Origin: Candidatus Methanophagales archaeon
GTDB taxonomy: Archaea > Halobacteriota > Syntropharchaeia > Alkanophagales > Methanospirareceae
Direction: 5' to 3'
DNA length: 64,000 nt
Assembly (NCBI GenBank): GCA_024699715.1
Contig: JANPRD010000002.1
Coordinates: 1-64,000 of the forward strand
The translations under genes and the position numbers were made by a program. Numbering within the stretch: the first letter of the stretch is position 1; every line of letters starts with the position of its first letter. Shown here one piece after another: positions 45,816-55,797 of the stretch. Below the pieces are notes generated by a model. The model ran no database searches. It had not been told where the DNA came from and saw only the letters and a program-made list of their open reading frames with translations.

Positions 45816-46625
45816 ATGGCGGTGGATGAGTGGCCGGAGCGGGACGAGTTAGTGATTTGCACGGTGAAGAAGGTGCAGAACTTCGGCGCTTTCGTCTCGC
45901 TTGACGAATATGAGGGTAAGGAAGGGCTGATTCACATTTCAGAAATCTCTCACGGCTGGGTCAGAAACATTCGTGAGTTCGTCCGTGAGGGTCAGAGACT
46001 CGTATGCAAGGTTCTCTCCGTGGACAGGCGAAGAGGGCATATTGACCTTTCGCTCAGGCGTGTCGGGGCGGAGCAGAGAAGGGCGAAAATAAGGGAGTGG
46101 AAGAACGAGGAATCTGCGAAGAAGTGGCTGGCTCTCGCAGCATCGCAAGCAAAAATCGGAGATGCCGAAAGAAAGCAAGTGGAGGAGAAGATGCGTTCAA
46201 CATATGGCTCTTTGCATGATGCTTTTGAGGAGATTGTGAGGCGAGGCAAGGCGGTATTGCATGAGCTGAACATCCCAGCAGAGTTTGCAGATGCCATTTA
46301 CAAGATTGCAGTCGCAAATGTTCATCTTCCAAAGGTGAAAATAAGCGGGTTTGTTGAGTTGAAGTGTCCTTTGCCGAATGGCGTTGAGGTTGTGAAGAAT
46401 GCACTGCTTGAGGCGGAGAATGCGGTGAAGGCAAAATACGAAGGAAAAGGTGAGGAAGAGGAGGTAAAGGCGGAGTGCCTTTATGTCGGCGCACCGAGAT
46501 ATGAGATAAGAGTCACAGCCCCAGATTACAAGAAGGCGGAAGCAGCACTGCGAGAAGCAGCAAAAACCGCCATTGAAATCGTGAAAAAGAGCGGGGGCGA
46601 AGGTGAGTTCCACCGCTCCGCCTGA
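45816..46625 (+). CDS. Translation initiation factor aIF2, alpha subunit
   Basis: Brings initiator tRNA to the ribosome with the beta and gamma subunits. The N-terminal S1 domain (DELVICTVKKVQNFGAFVSLDEY, GLIHISEISHGWVRN, GHIDLSLRRV) is followed by the helical middle and the C-terminal alpha-beta domain (about 175-260). 269 residues. Ribosome-site GGAGGAGGGAG precedes. nop10, often next in other archaea, is not seen. Confidence 0.95.
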   Translation: MAVDEWPERDELVICTVKKVQNFGAFVSLDEYEGKEGLIHISEISHGWVRNIREFVREGQRLVCKVLSVDRRRGHIDLSLRRVGAEQRRAKIREWKNEESAKKWLALAASQAKIGDAERKQVEEKMRSTYGSLHDAFEEIVRRGKAVLHELNIPAEFADAIYKIAVANVHLPKVKISGFVELKCPLPNGVEVVKNALLEAENAVKAKYEGKGEEEEVKAECLYVGAPRYEIRVTAPDYKKAEAALREAAKTAIEIVKKSGGEGEFHRSA

Positions 46626-46666
46626 ACCGTAATGCAGTCCTGAAACTTCTTCAAATTTCACTTAAA

Positions 46667-47254
46667 TTAAAACTGCTCCAGAAGCTGAGCGAATCTTTTG
46701 ACTGTTTTCCTTAGACTTCTGAAGCCTTCTTCGTCCTCCTTAACGCCCTCAAGCGTGTCTTTTGACCAGAATGATGCCCCGATGTTCGCCCCGAAGGAGC
46801 CACCGCTCACGGGAATCATGCCATTCAGGATGTAAAATGTGAGGATTTGCGAGAGTGCGAGTTCCTGACCGCCCGAGCGGTCTCCGCCGACAGCGATTGC
46901 CATGCCGATTTTTCCCCTGAAAAATTCGGGGTCTGCTGCGAGCAAAGCCCTGCATCTGTCCATCACCGCCTTTGTTTGAGCGCTTACTCCTCCGTTGTAG
47001 ACGGGTGTTGCGAAGATTATTCCTTTTGCATCTTTCAGCAGAGGGTAAAGTGCTTGCATGTCGTCCTCAATCCTGCACCTTTTATTGCGAATGCAGAAAT
47101 CACAGTGCTGGCAGAAGCCGATATTTTTGCCTCTGACCGTGAAGCATTCAGTTTCAAAACCCCGCTCCTCAAGCATGCTCAACGCTTCCCGCAACACAAA
47201 CTCCGTTGCCTTCTTACGAGGGCTTCCGCAAATTCCGACAACAACAGCAGTCAT
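46667..47254 (-). CDS. Iron-sulfur flavoprotein (Isf/NADPH-FMN reductase family)
   Basis: A flavodoxin-fold protein with the compact cluster motif CQHCDFCIRNKRC near 48-60, diagnostic of archaeal Isf, and the FMN loop GSPRKKA and ATPVYNGGVSAQTKAVMDR. In methanogens Isf takes electrons from ferredoxin and can reduce oxygen or peroxide. Lies in a row with rubrerythrin and desulfoferrodoxin on the same strand, which supports an oxidative-stress role. 195 residues. Confidence 0.88.
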   Translation of the reverse strand: MTAVVVGICGSPRKKATEFVLREALSMLEERGFETECFTVRGKNIGFCQHCDFCIRNKRCRIEDDMQALYPLLKDAKGIIFATPVYNGGVSAQTKAVMDRCRALLAADPEFFRGKIGMAIAVGGDRSGGQELALSQILTFYILNGMIPVSGGSFGANIGASFWSKDTLEGVKEDEEGFRSLRKTVKRFAQLLEQF

Positions 47255-47371
47255 CCCCCGCTACCGCCCTCTCCCGCCCCCTCCTGCCTCTCTCCCTCCC
47301 TCTCCTCTTCCCTCTCCCTTCTCCTACGCTCCCCCTCGCCCTCCCCTCTGCTTCTGCTTTGCTTCACGCAG

Positions 47372-47944
47372 TTAAAGGCAAAGCATGTCCCTTGCCACAT
47401 AATACGCCTTTGAATGACCGCAGGATGGGCATTCCTCTGGCGGTTCAGTCCCGTAGTGAATGTAGCCACACTCAAGGCATACCCAAGCGACCTCCTCGCC
47501 ACGCTTGAACATTTCACCGCTTTCTAATGCTTCGTAAATTTTCCTGAAACGCTCCTCGTGGTGCTCTTCCGCTTTTGCGATTGCTCTCAAACACTCCGCA
47601 ATTTCCCTTAACCCCTCACGCTCCGCTTCTTCCGCAAATTCAGGATACATTTTCGTATGCTCGTGTCTCTCGCCTTCAATCGCAGATTTCAAGTTCTCTG
47701 CGGTGCTTCCGAGAACAAGCGACGCCCCCGCCTCCACAGAGACGGTTGGGCTTTTCCCCTTCAAATGCTGAATCAGCTTAAATAGCGTCTCCGCATGCTC
47801 CTTCTCGTTTTCAGCGGTCTCAAGGAAGACTTTTGAGATGAAAACGAAGCCCTCCTCTTTTGCGATACTTGCGTAGAAAGTGTAGCGATTCCTCGCCATG
47901 CTCTCACCAATAAAAGCACTTACCAAATTCTCAAGCGTCCCCAT
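47372..47944 (-). CDS. rbr: Rubrerythrin
   Basis: Peroxide-reducing diiron protein. The ferritin-like domain has two E...ExxH sets (ESMARNRYTFYA, ETAENEKEHAETLF, AIEGERHEHTKMY, AIAKAEEHHEERF). A C-terminal rubredoxin domain follows, with VCLECGYIHYG and CPSCGHSKAYY. ATG 47944 follows AAGGTGAAAGAC. 190 residues, normal size. Confidence 0.95.
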   Translation of the reverse strand: MGTLENLVSAFIGESMARNRYTFYASIAKEEGFVFISKVFLETAENEKEHAETLFKLIQHLKGKSPTVSVEAGASLVLGSTAENLKSAIEGERHEHTKMYPEFAEEAEREGLREIAECLRAIAKAEEHHEERFRKIYEALESGEMFKRGEEVAWVCLECGYIHYGTEPPEECPSCGHSKAYYVARDMLCL

Positions 47945-48026
47945 GTCTTTCACCTTACCCTTCCTTCTCCCTCCTTCCTTCTCTCTTTCTCCTCCAACTC
48001 CCCACGCTGCTCATGCTTTCAGGCTT

Positions 48027-48401
48027 TCAGGCTTTCCAAAGACCGTGAATGTTGCAGTATGCACGAGCGGTGATTTTATCCGCTTTCATGTTGAAATTTG
48101 CTTCAGGTGTGTCGCCAGGCTTCAAAAACTTGCGGAAAACTTCGCCGTCTGCGATGACCTCTATCCACTCAATGTAATGACGCTCTTCCATAGGATGTGC
48201 AACGCTTCCCACATTCACATTCACACCTTCCTTCGTCCGCTCAACCGAAGGCACATGCTTCTCCACCGCAGCATCAGTCGTGTTCGGCTCGCAGAGCCTC
48301 ATCGGCTGCTCACAACACACAAGTGTTCCCGTGCCTGCGTGAAGCACCTCTACAACATTCCCACACACTTCACACCTGTAAATCTGCATACGCTCGGTCA
48401 T
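48027..48401 (-). CDS. dfx: Desulfoferrodoxin (superoxide reductase)
   Basis: 124 residues. The N-terminal desulforedoxin domain ([13 protein letters not shown] and LVCCEQPM, four Cys for iron) is followed by the superoxide reductase domain with Hxxxx[14 protein letters not shown] and YCNIHGLWK for the catalytic Fe(Cys)(His)4. A 2Fe-type superoxide reductase common in anaerobes. Start at 48401 after GAGAGGG. Confidence 0.95.
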   Translation of the reverse strand: MTERMQIYRCEVCGNVVEVLHAGTGTLVCCEQPMRLCEPNTTDAAVEKHVPSVERTKEGVNVNVGSVAHPMEERHYIEWIEVIADGEVFRKFLKPGDTPEANFNMKADKITARAYCNIHGLWKA

Positions 48402-48523
48402 CCCTCTCACTCGCTTCCCTCTCAAACCCTTCCCCTTTTAAAACTTTCCCTCCGCAAGTGGAGAAGCAAGGAAAAAGCTCGTGCAGGCAATGCATGCATC
48501 GTAAATATGACATAACATACGCC

Positions 48524-49213
48524 TTACTTAAACACTTCACCAACCTCTTTATACCACAAAACAAGGTCAAGATGGCTCATTCGCACTCCTATCTTGCTCG
48601 CAAAAATCCTCATTCGCCTCTCTATATCCAAATATCGCTTCTTTGAAAGCGAATGCGGAATCTCCTCAATTACGCCCAATAACATCAAATTTCTGAGAAT
48701 ATGCCTGTCCAAGATTGCGATATTCTCACCGAATCCTATGTTTCGGAGGAAATGGCTCGCCTCCTTGTAGCCGAAGCCGAGAATGTGCCGAGAAAGCCAA
48801 TCCCTTGCGAAGTTGCGACCGCTTTCAGCCTCACAAGCAGCATTTTCAGCCTCTATTACTGATTTAAGAGCGGATTTTATGGATAATTGCCCATTATTTG
48901 AGAAAAAGTTCCTCGCCTCAACGATGTATTTCGCCTTTTTATGCCTGAACCTTACCCCTTCCAACGCCTCCGCAACCTGCTTCTCGTTTCCTTTCAGCAA
49001 CAAATCCGCATCACGAAGTCGCAACACCGCATCCCAACAATTCCTCGCCCTCGTCTGCGGCGTGAGAATGCAAAATGCGAGCTCCGCAAATATATCTTCT
49101 TCGCTTCCTTCCGCCCACAGTCGCTTGAATTCGCTCAGTCGTGCCTCTATTTCATGTTTTATGTGCTTGTAAATGCGTAAAATTTCCTTTGCATATTCTT
49201 TCATTTGATTCAT
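48524..49213 (-). CDS. 8-oxoguanine DNA glycosylase/lyase, Ogg2 type
   Basis: Base excision repair of 8-oxoG. HhH-GPD superfamily: AELAFCILTPQTRARNCWDAVLRL, then the hairpin HILGFGYKEASHFLRNIGF with the catalytic Lys, and AILDRHILRNL with the catalytic Asp. The short C-terminus ending in WYKEVGEVFK is characteristic of archaeal Ogg2. 229 residues. Overlaps purD by 4 nt (ATGA-type), so both are co-translated. Confidence 0.88.
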   Translation of the reverse strand: MNQMKEYAKEILRIYKHIKHEIEARLSEFKRLWAEGSEEDIFAELAFCILTPQTRARNCWDAVLRLRDADLLLKGNEKQVAEALEGVRFRHKKAKYIVEARNFFSNNGQLSIKSALKSVIEAENAACEAESGRNFARDWLSRHILGFGYKEASHFLRNIGFGENIAILDRHILRNLMLLGVIEEIPHSLSKKRYLDIERRMRIFASKIGVRMSHLDLVLWYKEVGEVFK

Positions 49214-50628
49214 TTATCTGATTTTGACCTCAATTCTTTCATTCTTTGAATGCTTTTTTGTATGTGATGCGGTGAGGCGATGTCCCAGCGATTCCAAAGA
49301 GGCCCGTCAATACTGCGGATTGCGTCAAGCGATATTTTTCGTGCATCTTCAAGCGAATCCGCAATCCCAACCGCACAGACGGTTCTTGAGGAGAGAGCGT
49401 AAGTGTTGCCGTCCTCACGAAGCTCAAGCGAGCCCGGGTAGATGCGTAATGCGTCCCCATATTTCTCTCGCAGTTTGTAAGCTTCGCTCAAGTCCACTCG
49501 CTTGCTCCCACTGAACTTCTTTCGGTATCCTCCATAAGTCAGCGGAACGGCATAAGTCACAACAGTCGCCTTCTCATCGCATTCCAACCTTTTAAGCGTC
49601 CCTTCAAGCATCCTAAAGCAGACTTCAACGAAATCATCACGCAAAATAGGCATAATATTCTGAATTTCTGGGTCTCCAGGTCTGCTATTTATCTCCAAAA
49701 TTTTCGCTCCATCCGCAGTATGCATGAAAGCAACATAAAAAGGCATTCCAATAAGTCCTTCATTCCTTCCATCCCCTTTCAATTTCTTGAAAATGCGTTC
49801 AACTATCCTTTCTTCTGCTTCTCTGTCGCTCTTTCGCATGAAAGGGAGAATCTCGCCTTTATCTTTGTAGGAGCCCATTCCGCCTGTGTTCTCGCCGAGG
49901 TCGCCGTCAAATGCCCGCTTGTAGTCCCTCGTTTCGGGAAGCGGAACAATGCGGGAGCCGTCGCAGAAAGCCTGAAATGAGGATTCCTCGCCGAGCAGTT
50001 TCTCCTCAACGACAACATCGCTACCTCCTTTGAAAATTGAGATGAAATGCTCCCAGAGTTCTTCCCTGCTGCTGAAGTGGTCGCCCCAGACGCCAACGCC
50101 CTTTCCCGCTGCGGGTCTGTCAGGCTTCACCGCAACTTCGTCGTTGAAATCGTCCAACGCAGCGAACAAATCCCTCTTTAAAGCGTCAAAATCCAGTCGC
50201 CCGCCAGAAGAGCGGTAGTCTTCCCTGCGAAAAACCCTGAATTCAGGATTTGCGTCCTTGCAAACTGCTTCAATAAGCATGCGTTGCCTGATTTTGCTCG
50301 CTTCAAGCGCATATTCCTTCGTCGGACATATCATTTTTATGCCCACTCTCGCCTCTATTTCATCTCTGATGCCTTCAATAATCGGCTTTTCAGGACAACA
50401 TATGCCGAAATCTATATCATTACGATGCTTTTCCGCAAACTCGCATATCTTTTCAACGCTTAAATCTGGAATTACCGCATGCTTTTCTGCGATTTTCATA
50501 TTGAATGGATTTCGTTGTCTGTCTGCGATGAAAAGATGCACATTGTATTCTTCGCTTCTCTTCAGCGCTTCCGCAATTGCACACGCCCTCGAGCCGTATG
50601 CGACCAAAAGAACGCCTACATCCTCCAT
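49210..50628 (-). CDS. purD: Phosphoribosylamine-glycine ligase
   Basis: Second step of purine synthesis, ATP-grasp family. VLLVAYGSRACAIAEAL, VAVKPDRPAAGKGVGVWGD, VVVEEKLLGEESSFQAFCDG, TGGMGSY and LEINSRPGDPEIQNIMP are the family blocks. The archaeal form is slightly divergent and 472 residues long. Start 50628 with GAGGTG 6 nt upstream. Confidence 0.92.
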   Translation of the reverse strand: MEDVGVLLVAYGSRACAIAEALKRSEEYNVHLFIADRQRNPFNMKIAEKHAVIPDLSVEKICEFAEKHRNDIDFGICCPEKPIIEGIRDEIEARVGIKMICPTKEYALEASKIRQRMLIEAVCKDANPEFRVFRREDYRSSGGRLDFDALKRDLFAALDDFNDEVAVKPDRPAAGKGVGVWGDHFSSREELWEHFISIFKGGSDVVVEEKLLGEESSFQAFCDGSRIVPLPETRDYKRAFDGDLGENTGGMGSYKDKGEILPFMRKSDREAEERIVERIFKKLKGDGRNEGLIGMPFYVAFMHTADGAKILEINSRPGDPEIQNIMPILRDDFVEVCFRMLEGTLKRLECDEKATVVTYAVPLTYGGYRKKFSGSKRVDLSEAYKLREKYGDALRIYPGSLELREDGNTYALSSRTVCAVGIADSLEDARKISLDAIRSIDGPLWNRWDIASPHHIQKSIQRMKELRSKSDK

Positions 50629-50711
50629 GCCCAACACCTCTTTTCCTTCACTCCTCCAACTCCACCACTTACCATTCTTTTATTAAGGGAGGAGCAGAAA
50701 TAAAGGAGGAG

Positions 50712-51101
50712 ATGGGAGAGGAGATACCGCCGCAGTTGAGGAATCAGCTCGCACAGTTGCAGCAGTTGAGGATGCAGATAGAGGCGGTGAGCAGGCAGCG
50801 TCTTCAGGTAGAGGCGATGCTCAGAGACACTGAAAGCGCATTGGAGGAGTTGGAGAAGTTGGATGACGATGCCCTCATTTACAAAAGCGTCGGCGAAATC
50901 CTCGTGAGGACGAGCAAGGAGAAGGCGAAAGCCGAACTCTCGGAGAAGAAAGAAACTTTTGACCTCCGCTTGAAAACGCTTGAGCGTCAAGAAGAGCGTA
51001 TGCAGAAACGATTTCAGCAGATTCAACAACAAATCAGGGAGGCTCTCGGCATGGCGGGATTTGAGCAGGCGCCACCCGCACCACCTACGGGAGGAGCTTA
51101 G
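50712..51101 (+). CDS. pfdB: Prefoldin beta subunit
   Basis: A 129-residue chaperone subunit: two long coiled-coil helices (LRNQLAQLQQLRMQIEAVSRQ and KKETFDLRLKTLERQEERMQKR) joined by a beta hairpin (DALIYKSVGEILVRTSK). A Pro/Ala tail follows. ATG 50712 sits right behind AAGGAGGAG; the longer frame from 50577 is non-family. Confidence 0.95.
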   Translation: MGEEIPPQLRNQLAQLQQLRMQIEAVSRQRLQVEAMLRDTESALEELEKLDDDALIYKSVGEILVRTSKEKAKAELSEKKETFDLRLKTLERQEERMQKRFQQIQQQIREALGMAGFEQAPPAPPTGGA

Positions 51102-51293
51102 CCGAGCCGTTTTAAGCCTGCTTCTCTTTGCCAGCATCTTTCAGTGTTCAGTGTCCAACCATGCGACGAGGCGAAAAGAGCAGGGAGCGAAAGGAAGTTG
51201 AGTGAGAGTCGTTTAAGTGAAGGGAGGAAGAGAGAGGAGAAGGAGAGGAAGTAGAGGAATGGAAGAAAGGAGGGAAGGAGGTGGCGTCGTAAG

Positions 51294-52805
51294 ATGGCAG
51301 AGATTCCGTTTAAGAAGATAAGAGAGGGTGTGTGGGAGATTCCGCAGGATTACAAGCCATTTATGAGGGTGCCTGCGAGGGTTTACGCAACAAAGGAACT
51401 TCTTGATGCGATGAAAGGCGACCTGACGCTTCAACAGGTCGTGAATGTCGCATCGCTCCCTGGTATTGAGAAGTATTCGCTTGTGATGCCTGACGGTCAT
51501 CAAGGCTACGGCTTCCCAATCGGAGGCGTCGCAGCAACAGATGCGGAGAACGGCGTGATTTCGCCCGGAGGCGTCGGCTACGACATAAACTGCGGTGTCC
51601 GCCTCATTCGCACAGACTTGACAGAGAAGGATGTGAGACCTCACCTGAAGGAGCTGCTTGACGGTCTTTTTGAGAACATTCCAGCGGGTCTCGGACTTTC
51701 AGGCAAAATAAGGCTCACGCAAAGTCAGCTTGAGGAAGTCCTTCAAGGAGGCTCTGAATGGTGCGTTGAGCAAGGCTACGGCTGGGAAGAAGACCTTGAG
51801 CGCACAGAAGACGGCGGTAGGATTGAATCTGCGAACCCTGAGAAGATTGACGAGAAATCAATGAAGAGGGGCGCACCGCAACTCGCAACGCTCGGCAGCG
51901 GAAACCATTTCCTTGAGGTTCAGGTCGTTGACGAGATTTACGACGAGCATCTTGCGAAATCCTTCGGGATTGAGCAGGAAGGTCAGGTCGCAATTTTAGT
52001 CCACACGGGCGGAAGAGGCTTCTCTCACGGCGTCTGCTCTTACTATTTGAGGGTATTTGAGCGAGAGATGCGTTCAGATAAGACGCTCTCTAAGATATTG
52101 CAGTTGGAGAGAGAGCTTGCTTGCGCTTACCTTTCGTCAAAAGTCGGCATGGACTACTTTGAGGCGATGTGCAGTTGTGCGAACTACGCATGGGCTAACC
52201 GACAACTCATCACTTACTTCGTCAGGAAAGTCTTCTCTGATGTCTTCAAGACGGATGCAGAAAAGCTTGGAATCCACCTTGTTTATGATGTTGCGCACAA
52301 TATTGCGAAAATTGAGGAGCATGATGTCAACGGCACTCGCAAGAAGCTCTGCGTCCACAGGAAAGGAGCAACAAGGGCATTCCCAGCAGGAGACGAGCGA
52401 CTTCCTCCCGCTTACAGAAGCGTCGGTCAGCCAGTTTTAATCCCGGGTTCAATGGGAACTCGCTCTTTCGTCGCCGTCGGCACTGAGATTGCTGCAAGAG
52501 AGACATTCGGCAGTTGCGCTCACGGCTCAGGCAGGCGTCTCAGCAGGACTGCTGCGATGCGGAAATTCAGGGGTGAAGAGGTGAAGCGTGAGCTTGAGCG
52601 TCGCAATATTCTTGTGAAGGCTCGTGAGCGCACTCGTTCAGATGTGAGAAGGAAGCGAGGCGTCCCATTCGACAGATTCGGCGAGCTCGCAGAGGAAGTC
52701 TCCGCCGCTTACAAGAATCCTGAAGAGGTCGTCGCAAGCTGCGAGCTCGCAGGCATCGCTAAAAAGGTCGCTGCTTTCAGAGCAATAGGCATCATAAAAG
52801 GCTGA
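51294..52805 (+). CDS. rtcB: RNA-splicing ligase RtcB
   Basis: Joins tRNA halves after intron removal using GTP and Mn2+. It has MPDGHQGYGFPIGGVAA, GGVGYDINCGVRL (metal Cys and Asp), LGSGNHFLEVQ, HTGGRGFSH, PGSMGTRSFVAVG and HGSGRRLSR with the guanylylated His. No intein interrupts it. 503 residues. The split tRNA-Ser at 1475 is one natural substrate. ATG 51294 follows GGAGGTGGCGTCGTAAG. Confidence 0.95.
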   Translation: MAEIPFKKIREGVWEIPQDYKPFMRVPARVYATKELLDAMKGDLTLQQVVNVASLPGIEKYSLVMPDGHQGYGFPIGGVAATDAENGVISPGGVGYDINCGVRLIRTDLTEKDVRPHLKELLDGLFENIPAGLGLSGKIRLTQSQLEEVLQGGSEWCVEQGYGWEEDLERTEDGGRIESANPEKIDEKSMKRGAPQLATLGSGNHFLEVQVVDEIYDEHLAKSFGIEQEGQVAILVHTGGRGFSHGVCSYYLRVFEREMRSDKTLSKILQLERELACAYLSSKVGMDYFEAMCSCANYAWANRQLITYFVRKVFSDVFKTDAEKLGIHLVYDVAHNIAKIEEHDVNGTRKKLCVHRKGATRAFPAGDERLPPAYRSVGQPVLIPGSMGTRSFVAVGTEIAARETFGSCAHGSGRRLSRTAAMRKFRGEEVKRELERRNILVKARERTRSDVRRKRGVPFDRFGELAEEVSAAYKNPEEVVASCELAGIAKKVAAFRAIGIIKG

Positions 52806-52883
52806 TTCCTTCGTCTCGCCATTGCCCCAGGCGTCCCTCCCTATAAATATTATAAACTGAACGAAAGGGAAGGGGATAAAAAT

Positions 52884-52992
52884 GGTTAGCAATGGCTTCG
52901 GGGCGGAACGCTTCGTCGCTTCGCTCTTGCCCTCACTTCGCTCACCCAAACCACTCTTAAGGGTGGCTTCGCATATTCGCCAATCGTTAGGC
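52884..52992. repeat. attC-like palindromic segment before the DUF262 gene
   Basis: It runs from GGTTAGC (52884-52890) to GTTAGGC (52986-52992), the latter a perfect match to the integron R' box GTTRRRY. Inside are a perfect hairpin CCACTC-TTAA-GGGTGG (52951-52966) and CTTCGxxxCTTCG runs. The facing RYYYAAC box is not convincing, so it is a weaker candidate than 59952-60042. It marks the switch from GC-rich core to AT-rich accessory DNA. Confidence 0.4.
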
Positions 52993-53021
52993 AACATATC
53001 AGCAAAAAGGGGGAATGAACT

Positions 53022-54478
53022 ATGATTACCGAAAAAATAAAAGCACATGAAATCACTTTGAAAGACTTGTTTGGAGACAAATATATATTTGAAATCCCCA
53101 ATTTCCAAAGACCATTCGCTTGGGAAAAGGAAAATTTTGAACAGCTTTTTACTGATATAAAGGATGCTCTGGAGCTTAATAAGGAAAATTATGGTGATAA
53201 GATCGAGGACTATGAACCTTATTTTTTAGGTAGTGTAATCTTATGGACAAAAGACCTAAAAGATGATGGATCTGGTGTCTATGCTGTTATTGATGGCCAG
53301 CAAAGGCTTGTTTCTCTTGCAATATTGATGGCAGTAATGAGAGATCTTACGGATAGTGCTAAAGCAAAAAATACACTTCAAAGGAAGATATATCAGGAAA
53401 CCTGATGAATTTTCAGGGACGCCGGAAAGTGTAAGAATTAGAATGAGGGAAAAAGAAGCAGAGTTTTTTAAGAAATACGTATTAACTGAAGGCGGGACAA
53501 ACAGGATTAATAGCATCGATAAAAAATCTTTAACAGAACCTAAGCGACATATGCTTGAAGCTATTGAAGTCTTCAAAAATGGGTTTAAAATCGAAAATGG
53601 AAAGATGGACCAAGATTTTTTAAATAGGTATATTCGATATCTCCTTCAGAAAGTTGTGCTAGTGGTGATTAAAACTGGAGAATTGGCTTCTGCTTTTAGA
53701 TTATTTAACATTATTAATGCCAGAGGGATACCTCTTACAAATGCTGATTTACTAAAGAGTGAAAATCTAAGTGTAATCCCAAAAGAGGAAGAGCCAAAGT
53801 ATACAAAAATATGGGAAGATTTAGAGGAAGATTTTGGAAGTGAAAAGTTAGAAATGCTTATAAGTTTCATCAGAAGTATAAAATTAAAGGAAAAAGCACG
53901 AAAATCCATCTATGAAGAATTTGAGGATAAAGTTTTTAAAAAGGAACCAGAATTCAAAGGGGTAAAAGATTCATTGAATATTTGCAAAATATTGCCAATA
54001 TATATAGGGGAAAAAATAGAAGAGGCGCGGATAACCACGGGAAATAGTGAAGAAGAGACTTACTATTACAATCTGATTTCCTTAATGAGGGACTTCTTGC
54101 CATTTAACGACTGGATGGTAGGAGTTATAAAATTCAAAGAGAAATTTAAAGAAGATTCACATCTTTTTCAATTTTTGAGAGTTTTTGAGAAAAAAAATCA
54201 CTATTGATTGGATTACTGGCTTGAGCTTCACAGAAAGACTGACACAGATATATAAAATAGTAAAGTTAATTGAGGAGTCGAATGGTGCAGATGATGTGAT
54301 AAATAATCCGATTTTTAATGTAGATCTAAAAGGAAAAGAAGAAGAATTTAGAAAAGCATTGGATGATTTAAATTTTTATGGAAAAGGAAGAAAACCCGAG
54401 TTCCCCAAATATGTTTTGCTAAGAATTGACATGGAAAGGAGTTATAACCATTATATAGAGGCGGTAAAGGGGGGGTGA
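53022..54478 (+). pseudogene. DUF262 (GmrSD-type) protein, frameshifted and lacking the HNH end
   Basis: The N-terminal DUF262 domain is clear: FEIPNFQRPFAWEKENFEQL and VIDGQQRLVSLAILMAVM (the DGQQR motif of the ParB-like nucleotidase/nuclease fold). The frame changes near 53395 and again near 54190; joined, it gives about 480 residues. Full-length relatives end in a DUF1524 HNH nuclease domain with an IEHILPQ-type motif; here the chain stops at YIEAVKGG before it. GmrSD-like proteins restrict modified foreign DNA, but this copy is probably inactive unless the frames are repaired. AT-rich and foreign in style. Confidence 0.7.
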
Positions 54479-54701
54479 ATATGATGGGGAATCTGAGAAG
54501 GCAGAATGCTAATGATGCAACAGGGGCATTCAATCGTTCCAGGAATGTTGCTCCGATGTCTTGGCTTTGCACAAGGTTTAACAGTTGTAAAGGGGATGTG
54601 AGGTCTGGTTGGCATCGTTCAGAGAAAAATCATTAAATACTCCGCCGTGTTGGAGAGTGAAGAAGCATATCATAAAAAGGAAAAGGGAGGAAAAAGCGGC
54701 T

Positions 54702-55796
54702 ATGGCAGAAAGAAGATTCCCGGTATGCTGCTATTGTGGAGCGTGTGCGGCGTTCATAGATTTCAAGAAGTATAAGGAGGAAGAAGTGGTGTTTGACAAG
54801 GGCTGCGGCGGTGGAACAGCATCAGAAGGCTTTTGTTTCAGTTTTTGTCCCCGCTCGTTCGCAGCTTGCCGTTTATGTGAGGGGGATTGCCCGAGGACGG
54901 AAGTATGTGATTTCAGCCCCCGTGCATCCAGTCCTGAGAAGCGAATTTTAGGACACTATAAAGAGATAATAAGTGCGAGAGCAAGAGAGGAAGGCGTGAG
55001 AGAAGCGGGGCAGGACGGCGGTGCTGTAACTGCAATGCTTTGTGAGGCGTTGGAAAGAGGATTTATAGATGCTGCGGTTGTCGCTGTGCGGACAGAAGAC
55101 TGGAAAGCCGAACCTTTTGTCGCCACCACACCGGAAGAGGTTTTGCGCGGCGTGGGTTCAAAATACACTGCATGTCCTTCTGTTCTTGGCGTATGGGAGG
55201 CGATAGACCGCGGCTACGAAAATATCGCAATGGTCGGCACGGGCTGTAATATAGAGGCAGTGAGAAGACTTCAAGCGTTGCACGACCCTGCTTTAGAGCT
55301 TGACAGGGTGAAGGTCTTAATCGGACTTTTCTGCACTGAGGCTCTCTGGCACCGTGATTTTGTGGCGTTCCTCGCAGAACGGGGAATAAACATCAAAGAT
55401 GTGGAGCGGTTTTGCGTTTCAAAGGGCAAATTCGTTGTGGTTACAAAGGACAAAGAGCTCAGTATTCCGACTAAAGAACTGGAACCTTGCGTGCGTGCGA
55501 CATGCAAAATATGTGAGGATTTCACCGCACAGCTTGCGGATGTTTCAGCAGGCTCTTCTGGTTCGCCAGATGGATACACTTCATTAATAATCAGGACAAA
55601 AGCGGGAGAGGAGCTCGTAAGTGTGTCAAGAAGTGCAATAGAAACGAAGAAGATGGATGATGCGGGTATAAAAAAGATAGAAAGGCTCGCTTTTAATAAG
55701 AAGATGAGGAATTACGGCATGATACTGGACCAGATGGGGATTTGTTCAGCGTGTTTAACCAATCCGTATTTCTTTACGCTGCAAACAGGTGATTGA
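54702..55796 (+). CDS. FrhB/FdhB-type F420-binding iron-sulfur flavoprotein
   Basis: A 364-residue member of the F420 hydrogenase/dehydrogenase beta subunit family: AGQDGGAVTAMLCEALERGFIDAAVV, KYTACPSVLGVWEAI, MVGTGCNIEAVRRL and VLIGLFCTEALWHRDF. A Cys-rich N-terminus (CCYCGAC, CRLCEGDCPRTEVC) and CVRATCKICEDF supply cluster ligands. It should pass hydride/electrons between F420H2 and a partner. The partner is likely the glutamate-synthase-like protein whose ATG starts 1 nt after this stop. ATG 54702 is preferred over the frame start at 54609; a TATA-like ATTAAATA lies near 54633. Confidence 0.87.
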   Translation: MAERRFPVCCYCGACAAFIDFKKYKEEEVVFDKGCGGGTASEGFCFSFCPRSFAACRLCEGDCPRTEVCDFSPRASSPEKRILGHYKEIISARAREEGVREAGQDGGAVTAMLCEALERGFIDAAVVAVRTEDWKAEPFVATTPEEVLRGVGSKYTACPSVLGVWEAIDRGYENIAMVGTGCNIEAVRRLQALHDPALELDRVKVLIGLFCTEALWHRDFVAFLAERGINIKDVERFCVSKGKFVVVTKDKELSIPTKELEPCVRATCKICEDFTAQLADVSAGSSGSPDGYTSLIIRTKAGEELVSVSRSAIETKKMDDAGIKKIERLAFNKKMRNYGMILDQMGICSACLTNPYFFTLQTGD

Positions 55797-55797
55797 A

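Noticed and set aside
46847-47513. ORFs on the + strand over the flavoprotein and its Ser/Pro-rich flank
   Set aside because: Shadows of the minus-strand flavoprotein and rubrerythrin genes; repeated Ser-Pro-Leu-Leu runs reflect a purine-rich spacer read backwards.
54481-54636. 51-codon ORF between the DUF262 gene and the FrhB-type gene
   Set aside because: No family features and no separate ribosome site; the ORF runs into the TATA-like sequence of the next gene. The 54479-54701 gap holds nothing else that can be supported.
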